Source: an uncultured Flammeovirgaceae bacterium
Lineage (GTDB): Bacteria > Bacteroidota > Bacteroidia > Cytophagales > Cyclobacteriaceae
DNA: 10,454 nucleotides
Assembly (NCBI GenBank): GCA_946480685.1
Contig: CAMLLI010000067.1
Location: 1 to 10,454, forward strand
Reading direction: 5' to 3'
In this document: positions 1 to 5,923 of the stretch, one piece after another
How positions within the stretch are numbered: the stretch's first letter is position 1
Layout: each line of letters starts with the position of its first letter
Notes under the pieces: model-generated
What the model saw: only the letters and a program-made list of their open reading frames with translations
What the model was told of the DNA's origin: nothing
The model's database searches: none
Translations under genes and position numbers: made by a program

Positions 1-181
1 GAGCGGTATCGTACGTAGCATGCGTTGACAGATCCAGTAGATCAAGCTGAAAAAATTCGCATTGTATAATAACCTTGGACGTAGCTTTGTGATAAGGACA
101 TGTTTGAGTATGTGCACACGAAATGCAAAGTCCTTTCAACTCCCGCGTTACGATGTCTTCAATAGTCTCCCTTGTCTGCAT
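1..181 (-). CDS. Small cysteine-rich protein, 5' part (runs off left edge)
   Basis: The minus-strand frame from the ATG at 181 stays open for 60 codons to the window edge, so the C-terminus is missing. The visible protein has a cysteine pattern C-X2-C-X5-C-X12-C (Cys19, 22, 28, 41) within a compact segment containing LCISC, TCPYHK and IIQCEFF. This looks like a small metal- or Fe-S-binding knuckle; I recall similar short Cys-rich proteins near stress genes in Bacteroidota, but cannot name a family. An AAAAAGG stretch lies eight bases before the ATG and acts as a plausible ribosome site. A sigma-54-like element lies just upstream, and the gene follows the two-component operon on the same strand. 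Function unknown. The other two minus-strand frames are interrupted here, and the motif density argues that this frame is real. Confidence 0.6.
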   Translation of the reverse strand, partial: MQTRETIEDIVTRELKGLCISCAHTQTCPYHKATSKVIIQCEFFQLDLLDLSTHATYDTA

Positions 182-210
182 CTGGTGTACCTTTTTCTGA
201 AAGGGCTAAT

Positions 211-226
211 TCCAAAATGCATACCA
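211..226 (-). promoter_or_regulatory. Candidate sigma-54-like -24/-12 element for the Cys-rich gene
   Basis: On the minus strand the bases read TGGTATGCATTTTGGA, against the consensus TGGCACG-N4-TTGCW. The GG of the -24 element and TTG of the -12 element are present at the right spacing, but the -12 GC is GG. It would start transcription about 18 bases before the ATG at 181. The neighbouring gene encodes a sigma-54 activator, which makes the match more interesting, but the -12 mismatch keeps it weak. Confidence 0.3.
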
Positions 227-313
227 TTTTATTCCTTGCTTTTCAAGTAAATTTCGAATGTTTGAAAGCGCGGGGGCGGGGAGAAAGCGTTCAGGTGGAG
301 CGTTTTTACCCAG

Positions 314-1654
314 TTAACTCTTATGGTTCTTCTTGATTTTCTCGCGAAGAGTCTTGCGGTCAATGCCGAGTATCTGGGCTGTCTGGGATATATTGTTCTT
401 ATTCGCTGATAACACATCGAGTATATATTCGCGTTCTACTTCTTCCAGCTTCCGGTTGAGACTGCGTACACGGGTGGCTGAGAAACGGAAGTTCTCCGGG
501 AGATCCGGAGTGTCAATCGTATTATCGTCTGCCATGATCACGAGCCGGTGGATCAGGTTCTGAAGTTCACGCACGTTGCCCGGCCATGCATATTCCTGGA
601 GCGAGCGTATAGCTTTGGGCGAAAATTGCATCGGAGATTTACCAAGCTCGCGAACATAACGCGTGAGAAAGAAGTCGAGCAGGAGCAGTATATCTTTATT
701 CCGTTCGCGCAACGGAGGCAAGTCAATGGTAATGATGTTAAGTCTGTAGTATAGATCTTCGCGAAATAAACCTTTCTTCACAAGCTGCATCAAATCAACA
801 TTCGTTGCTGCGACAACGCGTACGTTTACTTTGTTCGCTTTCTTGGAGCCAACCATGTAAAACTCTTTCTCCTGTAACACGCGAAGTAATTTAGCCTGCA
901 TAGCTAAGCTTGTATTGCTGATCTCATCCAGAAATATAGTGCCGCCATCAGCCGTTTGAAAAAATCCGGCACGTGTCTCATTCGCCCCGGTGAACGCGCC
1001 CTTCACATAACCAAACAATTCACTTTCCAGCAACGGGTCGGGTATACCACCGCAGTTAACCGGCACGAACGGAGCCGCCGATGCATTGCCTCCATAGTGT
1101 AAAGCACGCGCCACTAATTCTTTACCTGTACCACTTTCACCATTGATCAATACCGTAGCGTTTGTATTCTTGGCTTTATTGATGGTCTTGAAAACATGCA
1201 GCATGCCCTCGGATTCTCCGATGATGCCGAAGTTGGCAGGTGTATTTTTAGGAGACTCTTTCTTATGCTTCAGCGTTTTGGCAAGCACTCTCTCCACTGA
1301 CTTGAAAAGTTCTTCATCGGTAAAGGGCTTCACCAGGTATTCTTCCGCACCAATCTTGATAGACTCAACGGCACCTTGTATCGATGGGAACCCCGTGATG
1401 ACAAGCGTTCCTATACCTTTACAATTTTCTGCTATATGTCTCACCAGTTCCATCCCGTTCTCGCCCGGCATCTTCAGGTCGGTAATAACCATGTGTATAT
1501 TCAGACCGCCCAGTAGTTTTACGGCAGACTGCACAGTGCCAGCGCTATAGATATGATATCCGGCCGATTCGAGATTTCGTTTAATCAGTTCAATGGTTTC
1601 AGGAGAATCGTCAACTACCAGTATATTTATCGTATCGGTATATTTTGCTTTCAT
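314..1654 (-). CDS. Sigma-54-dependent response regulator (NtrC family)
   Basis: A complete 446-residue three-domain activator. An N-terminal receiver domain (about residues 9-125) has the acidic pair in VVDDS, phospho-acceptor Asp59 in VITDLKMPG and conserved Lys109 in LVKPF. A central AAA+ domain (about 143-372) carries the Walker A motif GESGTGKE (172-179), the sigma-54-contacting GAFTGA loop (219-224), Walker B in GGTIFLDE and WPGNVREL. A Fis-type helix-turn-helix lies at about 405-442 (ISQTAQILGIDRKTLREKIKK). When phosphorylated, such proteins bind upstream sites and use ATP to open sigma-54 promoters. I chose the ATG at 1654, which shares one base with the kinase stop codon (TGATG); a GTG one codon earlier is possible. 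The overlap shows translational coupling with the kinase, its likely partner. All motifs needed for ATPase and sigma-54 contact are intact. Confidence 0.96.
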   Translation of the reverse strand: MKAKYTDTINILVVDDSPETIELIKRNLESAGYHIYSAGTVQSAVKLLGGLNIHMVITDLKMPGENGMELVRHIAENCKGIGTLVITGFPSIQGAVESIKIGAEEYLVKPFTDEELFKSVERVLAKTLKHKKESPKNTPANFGIIGESEGMLHVFKTINKAKNTNATVLINGESGTGKELVARALHYGGNASAAPFVPVNCGGIPDPLLESELFGYVKGAFTGANETRAGFFQTADGGTIFLDEISNTSLAMQAKLLRVLQEKEFYMVGSKKANKVNVRVVAATNVDLMQLVKKGLFREDLYYRLNIITIDLPPLRERNKDILLLLDFFLTRYVRELGKSPMQFSPKAIRSLQEYAWPGNVRELQNLIHRLVIMADDNTIDTPDLPENFRFSATRVRSLNRKLEEVEREYILDVLSANKNNISQTAQILGIDRKTLREKIKKNHKS

Positions 1655-2763
1655 CACTTCTTCTTGTTTTGTCTCAACGGTAACTGAATTTCGAACTTTG
1701 TCCCTTTGTTAACAGCAGAGCTGACAAGTATTTTTCCTCCATGCGAATCAACAATACCCTGTACAACGGAGAGCCCTAAACCGGTACCTTGTCCTACGGG
1801 CTTCGTGGTAAAGAAGGGTTCAAATATTTTGTTCCGTATATCCGCTGTCATACCGGTGCCGGTATCTTTCACGATCAGACTCACCTGGTTTTCTTTCTTC
1901 CGTGTGATAACGGTGATCTCACCACCGGCAGGCATGGCATATACCGAGTTCGTAATCAGGTTTACAAGCACCTGGCTCATTTGTACTTCGTCTGCGTATA
2001 TAACCGGGAGCACCGGATCCAATTGCTTGATGATTGTGATGCCACGGCTTTGAAAGCGCACATCTATAAAATATAGTATATTATGTACGATGTCATTCAG
2101 ATTTACTTTGGTGATTTGCTGCGGCATCTGCCGTGAGAAGATCATTAGTTTTTTAATGATCTCGCGCGAGTAAAGCGATGCCTTGATAATGCGTTCAATA
2201 TCTTCGCTTTGCTGTTCGTTCAGGCTGCCTGCTTTTTTGATCAGCTGTGCAAAGCCCAGTACACGCCCCAGCGGTTCATTCAGTTCATGTGCTATACCGG
2301 CCGAGAGTTCTCCCACAAACGCGAGTCGCTCCACATGTTGCAATTGTGTTTGCAGTTTTTGTTTTTCTTCTTCTATGGAAGCGCGTTTGATCACCAATGA
2401 TAACTCGCGTGCTACAGTTTTTAGAAGCCTTTTCTCCTCGGGAAGAAAACTTACTTTCCCAGTATCTTTGGCAGGAATACGATAGCCGATCCTGACTTTA
2501 CCATATTTCTTTTTATCAACAGACAGGTCAGATTCAATAATGAATTTACTGCTTTCAAATTTAGGTGTTGCATAGTCCTGCGCATGCATGGTAATGCTGG
2601 CTTCTGCCAGGTCAGGATGCTGCATGGCCGCAGGAAGTATATCGAGCGTCTTCGAAATAATAACGTCAAAATCATTTTTAGCTTCCCATGCTACTTTGGA
2701 AAGTTTGTAAAGACAGTTAAGCTCCTTTACGCGTTCTTTTAGTTTGAAATCACTCGAATTCAT
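1654..2763 (-). CDS. Soluble sensor histidine kinase (NtrB-like)
   Basis: The protein has 369 residues and no membrane segment, so it senses a cytoplasmic signal. Residues 1-130 form an unassigned, GAF-like sensory region. A short helical linker (about 131-146) leads to the dimerisation/phospho-acceptor domain with His159 in GELSAGIAHELNEP. The ATP-binding domain follows: N box NLITNSVYAM (268-277), G1 DTGTGM (300-305), F box IFEPFFTTK and G2 GTGLGLSVV. The frame is open back to 2907, but the first 48 residues of the longer form do not look like protein and would cover a palindrome in the divergent promoter region. The ATG at 2763 gives a family-like start (MNSSDFKLKERVKEL). The gene is first in an operon with the response regulator and presumably phosphorylates it. 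The signal cannot be told from sequence. Confidence 0.93.
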   Translation of the reverse strand: MNSSDFKLKERVKELNCLYKLSKVAWEAKNDFDVIISKTLDILPAAMQHPDLAEASITMHAQDYATPKFESSKFIIESDLSVDKKKYGKVRIGYRIPAKDTGKVSFLPEEKRLLKTVARELSLVIKRASIEEEKQKLQTQLQHVERLAFVGELSAGIAHELNEPLGRVLGFAQLIKKAGSLNEQQSEDIERIIKASLYSREIIKKLMIFSRQMPQQITKVNLNDIVHNILYFIDVRFQSRGITIIKQLDPVLPVIYADEVQMSQVLVNLITNSVYAMPAGGEITVITRKKENQVSLIVKDTGTGMTADIRNKIFEPFFTTKPVGQGTGLGLSVVQGIVDSHGGKILVSSAVNKGTKFEIQLPLRQNKKK

Positions 2764-2771
2764 AATGAATA

Positions 2772-2779
2772 CAAAAGTA
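2772..2779 (-). promoter_or_regulatory. Bacteroidota-type -7 box before the kinase gene
   Basis: The minus strand reads TACTTTTG, an exact match to the Bacteroidota -7 motif TAnnTTTG. It ends eight bases before the ATG at 2763, so a transcript from it would have almost no leader. The -33 region 19-21 bases further upstream is only weakly matched (TGTGG). It could be the promoter of the two-component operon, or a chance match. Confidence 0.3.
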
Positions 2780-2844
2780 TAAAGATCAGGACTAAGCACC
2801 ACAGGCCGTTTCATCTTTAATTTTTTCCGATGGGAGATTTGTAC

Positions 2845-2869
2845 CCGGTGGGGAATTTCGCTCCACCGG
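2845..2869. promoter_or_regulatory. 7-bp inverted repeat, candidate activator-binding site
   Basis: CCGGTGG, eleven bases, then CCACCGG: a perfect inverted repeat in the region between the divergent kinase and Rnk-like genes. Its centre lies about 85-90 bases upstream of the start point expected from the sigma-54-like element at 2917-2932, which is the range used by NtrC-type enhancer sites. Binding by the neighbouring regulator is inference. Confidence 0.4.
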
Positions 2870-2904
2870 TATTTTCTCATTTCCGCGAACGGAGTGTCCT
2901 GCAG

Positions 2905-2918
2905 CATGTTTCAACATG
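2905..2918. repeat. Small palindrome overlapping the sigma-54-like -24 element
   Basis: CATGTT, two bases, then AACATG: a perfect 6-bp inverted repeat. Its right end overlaps the first two bases of the TGGCAC element at 2917. It could be an operator for a repressor; no family is assigned. Confidence 0.3.
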
Positions 2919-2932
2919 GCACAGATCGTGTA
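2917..2932 (+). promoter_or_regulatory. Candidate sigma-54-like promoter for the Rnk-like/deaminase genes
   Basis: The bases read TGGCACAGATCGTGTA. The -24 half is a near-perfect TGGCAC; the -12 half GTGTA matches TTGCW only in part, and the usual GC is GT. The element lies 41 bases before the ATG at 2973 and points away from a sigma-54 activator gene. The position and -24 half support it; the -12 half does not. Confidence 0.35.
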
Positions 2933-2972
2933 TAGGTATATACAAAATCAGAAATAGCAAAGACAAGAAGCA

Positions 2973-3383
2973 ATGCAAACCCGAATGGTTATTACGGTAA
3001 ACGATTATCAAAGGTTGATGGGGTTAATTGAGTTTGGCTCACCAAGAGCAAAGACACCCGAGGTTATCGATAGTCTGCACAGACGATTACGTGAGGCAGA
3101 GATGTTGTCACCAGAGGAGATAGACGAGAAGACGATAACCATGAACTCGCGTGTGAGACTGAGAGACCTGGCGAGTAAACGTGAAACCGAAATTACGATT
3201 ACCTATCCGCAGGATGCTGAACCTCGCGAAAGAAGAGTTTCTATTTTCTCAGAGATCGGATTAGCATTGCTCGGGCGGAAGGAGCGGGATATAGTTTCAT
3301 GGAAGATACCGCTTGGTATAGGTTCATTCGAAATTATGAAAGTTACTTACCAGCCCGAAGCTGCAGGACACTACTATTTATAA
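2973..3383 (+). CDS. Rnk-like GreA/GreB-family protein
   Basis: The protein has 136 residues, the usual length of the Rnk (nucleoside diphosphate kinase regulator) branch of the GreA/GreB fold. The N-terminal part (1-50) is a short helical arm, much shorter than the long coiled coil of GreA. The C-terminal FKBP-like domain (about 52-136) carries the family signatures VSIFSEIGLALLGRKERD, then W110 and VTYQPEAAGHY near the end. Members bind RNA polymerase, probably at the secondary channel; the E. coli relative was first described as affecting nucleotide pools. The start ATG has AGAAG five bases upstream; Met5 is a possible alternative. It is first in a tight pair with a purine deaminase and is divergent from the two-component operon, so sigma-54 control is possible. 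Confidence 0.88.
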   Translation: MQTRMVITVNDYQRLMGLIEFGSPRAKTPEVIDSLHRRLREAEMLSPEEIDEKTITMNSRVRLRDLASKRETEITITYPQDAEPRERRVSIFSEIGLALLGRKERDIVSWKIPLGIGSFEIMKVTYQPEAAGHYYL

Positions 3384-3511
3384 TGGATACAACACGATTG
3401 TTATTATTGTTCTCGCTTGTACTGTTCGGTGCCTATACGGAGCACGAAGGGGAGAAGACTGCAAAAAAAATACGCGCGGATGAGACCCGGAAGACACAAT
3501 ACAAGAAAGAG

Positions 3512-3982
3512 ATGACAGATGAAAACATACTTTTTATGAGACGGGCGCTCGAGCTCAGTCATATAGCTTTAGGCGATGGACATGGACACCCCTTTGGGAG
3601 CGTTGTGGTTAAGGATGGTAAAATTATAGGCGAGGGTTGGAACAAAGCGAAGGTGCTCCATGATCCGTCTGCCCATGCAGAAGTTGAAGCGATACGGGAT
3701 GCCTGTAAAAATATAGCGTCAACAAGCCTGGCAGGTTCCGTTATCTATGCCAGCGCCCAGCCTTGCCCGATGTGTCTCTCGTTGATTTACCTCACGGGCA
3801 TTGAAAAAGTATACTATTGCATACCCGGTGAAACCATTGAGACAATGGATTCCGGTTTAAGGGTTGAACATATTTACCGGGAATTGGCGAAGCCGCAGTT
3901 GGAAAGGTCCGTTCCCGAAATTCCCATGCTGCCGGAGGAAGTTGAACAAAACGTTGGCCGGTATAAAGTCCATTATCCCTGA
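3512..3982 (+). CDS. Guanine-deaminase-like nucleoside/base deaminase
   Basis: From the ATG at 3512 the product has 156 residues, the same length as Bacillus guanine deaminase. It contains the cytidine-deaminase-fold zinc site: His55 and catalytic Glu57 in SAHAEVEAI, and Cys85/Cys88 in PCPMC. Asn44 in GEGWNKA and the TMDSGL segment near 111-116 resemble the substrate-binding parts of guanine deaminase more than those of tRNA adenosine deaminase. The likely reaction is guanine to xanthine plus ammonia in purine salvage, but other substrates cannot be excluded. AGAAAGAG sits just before the start. The frame is also open to an ATG at 3383, which overlaps the upstream stop (TAATG) and would add 43 residues starting with a hydrophobic stretch. 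I prefer 3512 because the family begins there. Confidence 0.88.
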   Translation: MTDENILFMRRALELSHIALGDGHGHPFGSVVVKDGKIIGEGWNKAKVLHDPSAHAEVEAIRDACKNIASTSLAGSVIYASAQPCPMCLSLIYLTGIEKVYYCIPGETIETMDSGLRVEHIYRELAKPQLERSVPEIPMLPEEVEQNVGRYKVHYP

Positions 3983-4002
3983 AAGGTAGCCGCTTATACG
4001 AT

Positions 4003-4108
4003 ATAGATAGTTTTCGGGAAAGACGCACATTAATTTCTAATCAATTTCAAATGGTGAAGTAGGAACAATGTGCGATATTTAGCGTTATTCCTGAAACTAT
4101 AAATCTAT
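4003..4108 (+). other. Nested inverted repeat before terC, possible structured leader or small mobile repeat
   Basis: Inner arms at 4024-4031 (CGCACATT) and 4067-4074 (AATGTGCG) pair perfectly over eight bases. Outer arms at 4003-4020 and 4088-4108 pair over most of their length, with one GU pair and small bulges (for example GTTTTCGGGAA with TTCCTGAAAC). Internal bulges are three bases on the left and thirteen on the right. A 7-bp direct repeat GGTAGCC (3985-3991 and 4110-4116) flanks the whole. No U-tract follows, so it is not a standard terminator. It ends ten bases before the TerC start. It may be a folded 5' leader or a MITE-like remnant with a target duplication. Confidence 0.45.
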
Positions 4109-4117
4109 TGGTAGCCA

Positions 4118-5050
4118 ATGAACGATTCAACCTTGCTATGGGTGGCCTTTAATGCGTTTGTCCTTATCATGCTCGCTCTTGATCTGGGTGTATTCCATCG
4201 AAAAGCTCACGAAGTATCCATTAAAGAAGCATTAACCTGGACGGGTATATGGATCGCATTGGCGATGCTTTTCAACCTTTTCATATACCATCATTTCGAC
4301 AAGGAGAAAGCGATCGAATTCTTTACCGGGTATATCATTGAGAAGTCCTTAAGTGTGGATAACATTTTTGTGATCATCATGATCTTCTCGTACTTCAACG
4401 TTCCACGTATCTATCAGCATAAAGTTTTATTCTGGGGAGTATTGGGAGCCCTGGTCATGCGCGTCATTTTTATCTTTGCCGGTGTTGAACTGCTGCACCG
4501 TTTTCATTGGCTCATCTACATCTTCGGAGGATTCCTGGTGATTACAGCAATACGGATGATCGTGTCCAAAGATGATAAACTGGAGCCGGAGAGAAATCCG
4601 CTGGTGAAACTTGTCAGAAAGAAATTCAGGGTAACACCTGCGTTTCATGAGGATAATTTCTTTGTCCGCATTGGTGGACAACTATCGGCAACACCGTTGT
4701 TCCTGGTTGTGATCATGATCGAAGCAACGGATCTTATTTTTGCTGTGGATTCTATTCCGGCCATTCTTGCTATATCGGAAGATCCTTTCATTGTATATAC
4801 CTCGAACGTGTTTGCTATACTCGGACTGCGTTCGTTATACTTTGCGCTGTCGGGTATCGAGAAATACTTCCAGTACCTCAAGTACGGACTGGCCGTGATC
4901 CTGGTGTTTGTCGGAGCCAAGATGTGTCTCATGGATTTTATAAAGATACCAGTAGAGGTTTCGCTGATCGTTATCGTGTTTGTGTTAGGTATATCGATGC
5001 TGGCATCGGCAGTGATGTCACGACAACAACATTCGGCCGCCAAGCGATAG
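4118..5050 (+). CDS. TerC/Alx-family integral membrane protein
   Basis: The protein has 310 residues and about seven to nine hydrophobic segments spread from residue 7 to 300, with a charged cytoplasmic-type loop at about 150-185. Family hallmarks are LALDLGVFH (19-26, Asp22), EKSLSVDNIFV (75-85, with Glu75, Asp81, Asn82) and EATDLIFAVDSIPAILAIS (202-220, with Glu202, Asp205, Asp211). These conserved acidic residues inside the membrane suggest divalent cation handling. Relatives include tellurite-resistance TerC and E. coli Alx; manganese export or metal loading of secreted proteins has been proposed for the family. Start at the ATG at 4118, which gives the normal family N-terminus. The nested inverted repeat lies immediately upstream. 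No other ter genes are present, so tellurite resistance should not be assumed. Confidence 0.93.
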   Translation: MNDSTLLWVAFNAFVLIMLALDLGVFHRKAHEVSIKEALTWTGIWIALAMLFNLFIYHHFDKEKAIEFFTGYIIEKSLSVDNIFVIIMIFSYFNVPRIYQHKVLFWGVLGALVMRVIFIFAGVELLHRFHWLIYIFGGFLVITAIRMIVSKDDKLEPERNPLVKLVRKKFRVTPAFHEDNFFVRIGGQLSATPLFLVVIMIEATDLIFAVDSIPAILAISEDPFIVYTSNVFAILGLRSLYFALSGIEKYFQYLKYGLAVILVFVGAKMCLMDFIKIPVEVSLIVIVFVLGISMLASAVMSRQQHSAAKR

Positions 5051-5051
5051 A

Positions 5052-5078
5052 GTAGCAGAAAATCCATTTTTACGCTAC
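5052..5078 (+). terminator. Weak hairpin just after terC
   Basis: GTAGC-AG-AAAAT-CC-ATTTT-TAC-GCTAC forms two nested perfect 5-bp inverted repeats starting one base after the TerC stop codon. No T-run follows and the inner loop is only two bases, so only the outer stem may form. It may help to end the TerC transcript. Confidence 0.25.
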
Positions 5079-5098
5079 GCGATCATCGTGTACATTTG
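5067..5098 (+). promoter_or_regulatory. Bacteroidota-type promoter for the Crp/Fnr gene
   Basis: TACATTTG at 5091-5098 exactly matches the -7 motif TAnnTTTG, and a T-run (5067-5071) lies 19 bases upstream where a TTTG-type -33 element is expected. Transcription would begin near 5103-5105. This leaves a leader of about 60 bases before the GTG at 5167 and would exclude the out-of-frame ATG at 5102. Confidence 0.45.
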
Positions 5099-5166
5099 GT
5101 CATGGATTTGTCTTCTTTTTACTTTAACAGCACACCGGTTGACGAAGTGCTGGGGAAGCAGAGCGC

Positions 5167-5796
5167 GTGCAGCTTTATAAGAACAGTACGGAGTCTAAAT
5201 ATACCCGTGGTATAAATATCTTTGAAGAACGAACGTATCCGAAAGGAGTATATATATTAAAGAAGGGCAGGGTAAAGCTATACCAGAGCACTTCCTCCGG
5301 TACGCAGCAGATCATCGCCATTCACGGAGCCGGTGAGATCTTTGGTTATCGCCCTATATTAAGCAACGAGCGTTACCCCGTAAGCGCTACCACGCTGGAG
5401 CCCTGTACGGTTGTATTTATACCCAGGCGTGATTTTCAAAATGCATTGGAAAAGTCAACAGCCCTGTCAAATCTCCTGTTAAAGTATCTCAGCCATGAGT
5501 TTACGGTTTGGGTAAATATAGTTTCGATATTGGCCAGAACTACGGTAAAGGAGCGACTCCTTCTAAATATACTTTTATTGGCAGAACGCTATCGTGAACC
5601 TTCGAAATGGCCGGTAAAAATTACGCTTCTCAAAGCAGACCTGGCCTGTCTCATCGGTACCTCCAATGAGACACTGGCAAGAATGCTGAAGTTGCTCAAG
5701 CAGGAGAAGCTGGTGGTCAGTCGCGGAAGCAGCATGGAGATCAACGGTCCGGAACAACTGAAGCGAATTCAAAAGGAAGTGTCGCTCTTTCTATAG
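5167..5796 (+). CDS. Crp/Fnr-family transcription regulator
   Basis: The product has 209 residues, slightly short for the family. Residues 8-110 form the cyclic-nucleotide-binding-type beta roll (GINIFEERTYPKGVYILKKGRVKLY, then GEIFGYRPILSNERYPVSATTLEPCTVVFIPRRDF), followed by a dimer helix and a winged helix-turn-helix at about 153-185. The recognition helix contains NETLARML, keeping the Glu168 and Arg172 positions that FNR-type proteins use to read TTGA half-sites. Only two cysteines (80 and 161) exist, so it lacks the N-terminal Fe-S cysteines of FNR and is more like FixK/DNR-type members; its signal is unknown. The start is GTG at 5167 with GGGGAAG upstream; in-frame stops at 5125 and 5140 prevent a longer form. 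A perfect FNR/FixK-like palindrome after the gene suggests that it controls the adjacent ClC gene. Confidence 0.9.
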   Translation: MQLYKNSTESKYTRGINIFEERTYPKGVYILKKGRVKLYQSTSSGTQQIIAIHGAGEIFGYRPILSNERYPVSATTLEPCTVVFIPRRDFQNALEKSTALSNLLLKYLSHEFTVWVNIVSILARTTVKERLLLNILLLAERYREPSKWPVKITLLKADLACLIGTSNETLARMLKLLKQEKLVVSRGSSMEINGPEQLKRIQKEVSLFL

Positions 5797-5835
5797 TCCT
5801 GATCAAACACGTTCTCTCACTTTTATTTTCCGGTT

Positions 5836-5851
5836 TTTGACAAAAGTCAAA
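5836..5851. promoter_or_regulatory. FNR/FixK-like binding site upstream of the ClC gene
   Basis: TTTGAC-AAAA-GTCAAA is a perfect palindrome and fits the FNR/FixK-type box TTGA(T/C)-N4-(G/A)TCAA. It lies 40 bases after the Crp/Fnr stop codon. A TATACT sequence at 5873-5878 is centred 32 bases downstream, the spacing of an activator centred near -41.5 with its -10 region. A start point near 5885 would give a leader of about 39 bases to the ATG at 5924. Confidence 0.6.
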
Positions 5852-5923
5852 TCTTATCCGGCGGTAAGGTTCTATACTGCGGTCCTTTTGGGTTTCGGCC
5901 CTATATAAATCGGAAAAGTCATC

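Noticed and set aside
18..46. TTGAC...GATCAA near the left edge as an FNR-type site
   Set aside because: The half-sites are too far apart and the sequence lies inside the Cys-rich coding frame.
239..268. TTTCAA / TTGAAA inverted repeat after the response regulator as a terminator
   Set aside because: Only six pairs around a 15-base loop, AT-rich, and no T-run in the direction of transcription.
1143..1550. 135-codon plus-strand open frame inside the response regulator gene
   Set aside because: Antisense to intact receiver and AAA+ motifs; low-complexity composition typical of a shadow frame.
2764..2907. 48-residue N-terminal extension of the histidine kinase to the ATG at 2907
   Set aside because: The extension is not family-like, would cover the palindrome at 2845-2869, and the ATG at 2763 gives a normal start.
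3983..4117. yybP-ykoY manganese riboswitch before terC
   Set aside because: GGTGAAGTAGG vaguely recalls the conserved loop, but the rest of the motif and its helix layout are not visible.
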